DNA from: Acidobacteriota bacterium
GTDB taxonomy: Bacteria; Acidobacteriota; Vicinamibacteria; Vicinamibacterales; JAHECP01
Direction: 5' to 3'
DNA: 34,639 nt
Assembly: GCA_024641665.1 (NCBI GenBank)
Contig: JAHECP010000045.1
Location: forward strand, 1-34,639
Below are positions 31,542 to 34,639 of the stretch, one piece after another. The first letter of the stretch is position 1, and the number at the start of each line of letters is the position of its first letter. The notes under the pieces were generated by a model, which ran no database searches, had not been told where the DNA came from, and worked only from the letters and a program-made list of their open reading frames with translations. The position numbers were made by a program, and so were the translations under genes.

Positions 31542-32624
31542 TCAATCGGCAATCGGCGATGACTCGATCCATCCCCCTCCCACTACCACGTCCCCGTCGT
31601 AGAACACGACCGCCTGGCCGGGCGCGATGGCGGGCTGCGGCGCGTCGAAGACGATCTCGGCCCGCGCGCCGTCGAGGGCGGCGACGCGCGCGGGGGCCGC
31701 GCGATGGCGGTAGCGCACCTGGGCCGTCACCGGCAGCGGGGCGGAGGGCGGGGCGCCGAGCATCCAGTTGACGTTCGTGGCCGAGAAGCGCGTGCGGTCG
31801 AGCGCGGCGCGCGGGCCGACGGTCACCGTCCGGCTCGCCGCGTCGATCTTCAGCACGTAGAGCGGCGCCTTCGCCGACAGCCCCAGGCCCTTGCGCTGGC
31901 CCACCGTGAAGCGGTGGATCCCGTCGTGGCGGCCGAGCACGCGGCCGGCGCGGTCCGCGATCGTTCCGGGCGCGCGCACCTCGGGCGCCCGCCGCTCGAC
32001 GAACGCCGCGTGCTCGCCGGAGGGCACGAAGCAGATCTCCTGGCTGTCGGGCTTGTCGGCGACGGGCAGGCCGAGCCGCCGCGCGTGCGCCCGGACGGTC
32101 GGCTTGTCGAGACCGCCGACCGGGAAGTGCGCCCGCGCCAGCTGCGCCTGGTCGAGCGTGAACAGGAAATACGACTGGTCCTTGGCGGCGTCGAGACCGC
32201 GCCGCAGCACGTGGCAGCCGCGTCGCTCGTCGTACTCGACGCGCGCGTAGTGGCCGGTGGCCACCGCGTCGGCGTCGAGGCCGCGCGCTCGCTCCACGAG
32301 CGAGGCGAACTTCAGCTGCCCGTTGCAGTGGACGCACGGAATCGGCGTCCGGCCCGCCGCGTACTCGTGCACGAAGTTGGCGATCACCTCGGCCTCGAAC
32401 TGCCGCTCGAAGTTGACGATGTAATGCGGGATGCCGAGGGCGGCGGCCGCCCGCCGGGCGTCGTGGAGATCGTCGATCGTGCAGCAGGCGCCGAAGCGCA
32501 CGTCGCCCTCGCGCTGGTCGTAGAGTTGCATCGACAGCCCGACCACCTCGTGGCCCGCCTCCACCAGGAGGCCGGCGGCCACCGACGAGTCCACGCCGCC
32601 CGACATCGCAACCACGATCCGCAT
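31542..32624 (-). CDS. mnmA: tRNA-specific 2-thiouridylase MnmA
   Basis: A 360-residue enzyme that thiolates U34 of tRNAs for Lys, Glu and Gln. The ATP PP-loop is S8-G-G-V-D-S-S near the N-terminus; the two catalytic cysteines are C97 (TPIPCVHCN) and C198 (DSQEICFV), with the usual spacing. Other family blocks are [21 protein letters not shown] and [10 protein letters not shown]. Length is normal. ATG 32624 begins the canonical [14 protein letters not shown], although the Shine-Dalgarno is weak. The gene lies 47 bases downstream of a cysteine desulfurase gene, which can supply the persulfide sulfur. The last bases, with a doubled AATCGGC (31544-31557), touch the accessory stretch, but the protein looks complete. 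Confidence 0.95.
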   Translation of the reverse strand: MRIVVAMSGGVDSSVAAGLLVEAGHEVVGLSMQLYDQREGDVRFGACCTIDDLHDARRAAAALGIPHYIVNFERQFEAEVIANFVHEYAAGRTPIPCVHCNGQLKFASLVERARGLDADAVATGHYARVEYDERRGCHVLRRGLDAAKDQSYFLFTLDQAQLARAHFPVGGLDKPTVRAHARRLGLPVADKPDSQEICFVPSGEHAAFVERRAPEVRAPGTIADRAGRVLGRHDGIHRFTVGQRKGLGLSAKAPLYVLKIDAASRTVTVGPRAALDRTRFSATNVNWMLGAPPSAPLPVTAQVRYRHRAAPARVAALDGARAEIVFDAPQPAIAPGQAVVFYDGDVVVGGGWIESSPIAD

Positions 32625-32643
32625 GGGTTTTCAGATCGAAACG

Positions 32644-32665
32644 GCGCACACCCGAGGGTGTGCGC
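32644..32665 (-). terminator. Hairpin between the desulfurase gene and mnmA
   Basis: GCGCACACCC (32644-32653) and GGGTGTGCGC (32656-32665) form a stem of nine or ten pairs with a tiny loop, six bases after the desulfurase stop. On the minus strand it is followed by CGTTTCGATC. It may be an internal attenuator or an mRNA-stabilising stem rather than a full terminator, since mnmA has no clear promoter of its own. Confidence 0.5.
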
Positions 32666-32671
32666 TGCGAG

Positions 32672-33847
32672 CTACGAGCGCGCGCGCCCGCCCGCGCGGG
32701 TGCCCGTGAGGGCGCGCAGCTTCTCGACAATCGAGGGCAGGCGGCCGAGCACGTAGTCGACCTCGGCCTCGGTGTTGCCGTCGCCGAGGCTGAACCGGAT
32801 GGAGCTCTGCGCCCGGTGCGCGGGGAGCCCCATCGCCCGCAGCACGTGCGACGGCTCGAGCGTGCCCGACGAGCACGCCGACCCGGTGGACACCGCCACG
32901 CCCTCGAGGTCGAGCGCGATCAGCAGCGACTCGGCCTCGACGCCCTCGAAGCTGATGTTCGTCGTGTTCGGCACGCGCGGCTCGCGCGCGCCGTTCACCG
33001 TCGTGCCGGGGACCGCCGCCAGGATGCCCTGCTCGAGCCGGTCGCGCAGCGTGGTCAGCCGGGCGGTCTCGGCGCCGAGCTTGGCGCGCGCGAGCCCCGC
33101 GGCCACGCCCATGCCGGCGACGCCCGGCACGTTCTCGGTGCCGGCGCGGCGGTTGCGCTCGTGGCGGCCGCCGGTGACGAAGGCCGCGAGGCGCGTGCCC
33201 CGCCGGATCCACAGGGCGCCCGTGCCCTTCGGGCCGTTGAACTTGTGCGCCGACAGCGTGAGCAGGTCCACGCCGAGCGCCGTCACGTCCACCGGCATCT
33301 TGCCGACGGCCTGCACCGCGTCGGTGTGCATCAGCGCGCCGCGCCCGTGCGCCAGCGCCGCCAACTCGGCGACGGGCTGGACGGTGCCGATCTCGTTGTT
33401 GGCGGTCATCACCGACACGATGGCGGTGTCGTCGGTGAGGGCCTCGGCGAGCGCGTCGGCCGAGACGATGCCGCTCGCGCCGACCGGGAGCAGGGTGGTG
33501 CGCCAGCCCCGGCGCGCCAGCGCCTTGAGCGTGTTGACGACGGCCTCGTGCTCGATCGCGGTCGCGATCAGGTGCCGCCGGCCGGCGGGCTCGAGCGTCT
33601 CGGCCACACCGCGCAGCGCGAAGTTGTCCGACTCGGTGCCCCCCGACGTGAACACCACCTCGGACGGGTCGCCGCCGACCAGCGCGGCCACCTCGCTGCG
33701 GGCCTCGTCGAGCCGCGCCTTGGCCCGCTGGCCGAAATGGTGCACGCTCGACGGGTTGCCGAAGTCCTCGCGCAGGACGCGGGCCACCGTGTCGGCCACG
33801 ACCGGCGCGACCGGCGTCGTGGCGTTGTGATCGAAGTAGATGCGCAT
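32672..33847 (-). CDS. Cysteine desulfurase (IscS/NifS family)
   Basis: A 391-residue PLP enzyme that releases sulfur from cysteine as an enzyme-bound persulfide. It starts with the canonical YFDHNATTP. PLP-site residues include TSGGTESDN (around 67-75), H100 in AIEHEAV, N151 in ANNEIGTVQP, D176 in HTDAVQ and the Schiff-base lysine K202 in SAHKFNGPKG. The sulfur-carrying Cys is C325 in STGSACSSG. It is full length for the family. The open frame extends upstream, but ATG 33847 matches the family start. With mnmA next in line and no iscU or iscR visible, the main job inferred is sulfur delivery for tRNA thiolation; a role in Fe-S assembly cannot be excluded, so no iscS or nifS symbol is given. 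Confidence 0.92.
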   Translation of the reverse strand: MRIYFDHNATTPVAPVVADTVARVLREDFGNPSSVHHFGQRAKARLDEARSEVAALVGGDPSEVVFTSGGTESDNFALRGVAETLEPAGRRHLIATAIEHEAVVNTLKALARRGWRTTLLPVGASGIVSADALAEALTDDTAIVSVMTANNEIGTVQPVAELAALAHGRGALMHTDAVQAVGKMPVDVTALGVDLLTLSAHKFNGPKGTGALWIRRGTRLAAFVTGGRHERNRRAGTENVPGVAGMGVAAGLARAKLGAETARLTTLRDRLEQGILAAVPGTTVNGAREPRVPNTTNISFEGVEAESLLIALDLEGVAVSTGSACSSGTLEPSHVLRAMGLPAHRAQSSIRFSLGDGNTEAEVDYVLGRLPSIVEKLRALTGTRAGGRARS

Positions 33848-33919
33848 GGATCGGCCGGGCGCTCCGGACGGCCCGCCGGGCGTCGAACGGGCCGGACTGT
33901 CGGCTCCCCGGATCCTTGG

Positions 33920-33949
33920 ATGATAGCACCTGCCGCTAACTCTCAGCAA
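33920..33949 (-). promoter_or_regulatory. Promoter for the desulfurase-mnmA unit
   Basis: Minus-strand -35 TTGCTG (33944-33949), an 18-base spacer, then TGC plus -10 TATCAT (33920-33925), an extended -10. It gives a leader of about 65 bases. It lies back to back with the bactofilin promoter. Confidence 0.5.
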
Positions 33950-33958
33950 TGAAAGGAC

Positions 33959-33987
33959 TAGACATCGACTGGACCGTCACTTATACT
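33959..33987 (+). promoter_or_regulatory. Promoter for the bactofilin gene
   Basis: A -35 TAGACA (33959-33964, five of six), a 17-base spacer and -10 TATACT (33982-33987, five of six): the best sigma-70-type promoter in the window. The leader would be about 70 bases, with GGAG at 34051-34054 as ribosome site. Confidence 0.65.
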
Positions 33988-34062
33988 GGCGGAACTTGCT
34001 CCCCTGGGTGAGGCGGAACCCGGGCTCTCGGGTCCGCGACTATCTAAGACGGAGACGGTGCC

Positions 34063-34611
34063 ATGTGGAAACGGGATGACGCTGTGAAACCGCCGACCGG
34101 CCCTGGCCAGGGAGCGCCCGTCGGTGAACCGCCAGCCGCGGCGCGCGCGGCCGACCCGAAACGGCAGCTGGAGCGAGACACCGTGAACATCGGCAAGTCG
34201 GTCGTCATCAAAGGCGAGTTGAACGGGAGCGAGGACCTCACGATCGAGGGCCAGGTCGAAGGCAAGATCGAGCTCCGCCAGAACGTCCTGACGATCGGCC
34301 CCAACGGCAAGATCAAGGCGCAGATCTTCGCCAAGGCGGTCATCGTGCAGGGCGAGGTGACCGGCAACGTCAGCGCCAGCGAGAAGGTGGACATCCGCGA
34401 CAACGGCTCGGTGGACGGCGACATCGTCGCGCCGCGCGTGGCCATCGCCGACGGGGCGCACTTCCGCGGCAGCATCGACATGCAGCGGACGCCGACGCCG
34501 GCCACGGCCGCCGTCAAGCCGGCGGAGACGAAGCCCGACACGAAGCCCGAGGCCAAACCCGCCGCGCCGCCCTCGTCCGGACCCGTCGCGTCCCAGGCGA
34601 CGCCGCGCTGA
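34063..34611 (+). CDS. Bactofilin (polymer-forming cytoskeletal protein)
   Basis: A 182-residue protein. A Pro/Ala-rich N-terminal tail (about 1-40) leads into the bactofilin beta-helix (about 42-142): NIGKSVVIKGELNGSEDLTIEGQVEGKIE, repeated turns with VLTIGPNGKIKAQIFAKAVI, QGEVTGNVSASEKVDIRDNG and a final VAIADGAHFRGSIDM. A Pro/Lys/Ala-rich tail follows. Bactofilins polymerise without nucleotides and scaffold cell-wall enzymes or polar structures at the inner face of the membrane. ATG 34063 has GGAG (34051-34054) eight bases upstream. A wall peptidase of the S11 family is encoded elsewhere in this window, but not next to it. No M23 peptidase or partner gene is visible before the window ends. 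Confidence 0.92.
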   Translation: MWKRDDAVKPPTGPGQGAPVGEPPAAARAADPKRQLERDTVNIGKSVVIKGELNGSEDLTIEGQVEGKIELRQNVLTIGPNGKIKAQIFAKAVIVQGEVTGNVSASEKVDIRDNGSVDGDIVAPRVAIADGAHFRGSIDMQRTPTPATAAVKPAETKPDTKPEAKPAAPPSSGPVASQATPR

Positions 34612-34639
34612 ACGGAGTAGCCGCGCGCGCGCGGGCGCC

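Overview
The window looks like chromosomal DNA of a GC-rich Acidobacteriota bacterium, most likely class Vicinamibacteria. The inference rests on gene families I recognise by eye: a VWFA-related Acidobacteria-type secreted protein, three Oar-like TonB-dependent receptors with an N-terminal carboxypeptidase-regulatory domain, a GWxTD-domain protein, and TPR proteins fused to a sulfatase/phosphatase-like domain. I see no tRNA, rRNA, CRISPR array or replication origin.

Layout. 1-5055: the 3' tip of an unidentified gene, the VWFA-related gene and a large TonB-dependent receptor, closed by a strong hairpin. 5166-6496 (minus): an orphan DNA methyltransferase and a small Cys/His-rich protein. 6810-10686 (plus): secreted M14 and M20 peptidases. 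10702-13671: a membrane protein, a D-Ala-D-Ala carboxypeptidase and an FdhE-like protein. 14032-17200: a small membrane protein cotranscribed with a second receptor. 17400-23012 (minus): a third receptor (5'-truncated), a GWxTD protein and a sulfatase-like/TPR protein. 23009-24526 (plus): a 5'-truncated paralogue of the sulfatase-like/TPR protein. 24616-27476: glgA, trxA, trxB. 27477-31541: a visibly less GC-rich accessory stretch with a Tat-exported LVIVD-repeat protein and relics of an IS630 and an IS1380 transposase. 31542-33847 (minus): a cysteine desulfurase and mnmA, which together supply tRNA 2-thiouridine. 34063-34611: a bactofilin.

The common theme is the cell envelope: outer-membrane receptors, exported peptidases, peptidoglycan trimming, membrane-anchored hydrolase/TPR proteins and a bactofilin scaffold. 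Core housekeeping genes (thiol redox, glycogen, tRNA thiolation) sit to the right.

The least ordinary features are: (i) a head-to-head junction at about 23007-23012 where a receptor gene and a sulfatase/TPR gene have both lost their 5' parts, either a rearrangement or an assembly join; (ii) several unrelated families of short, phased or inverted intergenic repeats (CACGAAG-type, GTCAGGG-type, GTGCAC-type), three of them in gaps between convergent genes and one apparently extending the methyltransferase C-terminus; (iii) the low-GC island with decayed insertion sequences; (iv) a small protein with a duplicated internal motif, paired with a receptor. I found no clear-cut new defence or biosynthetic system.
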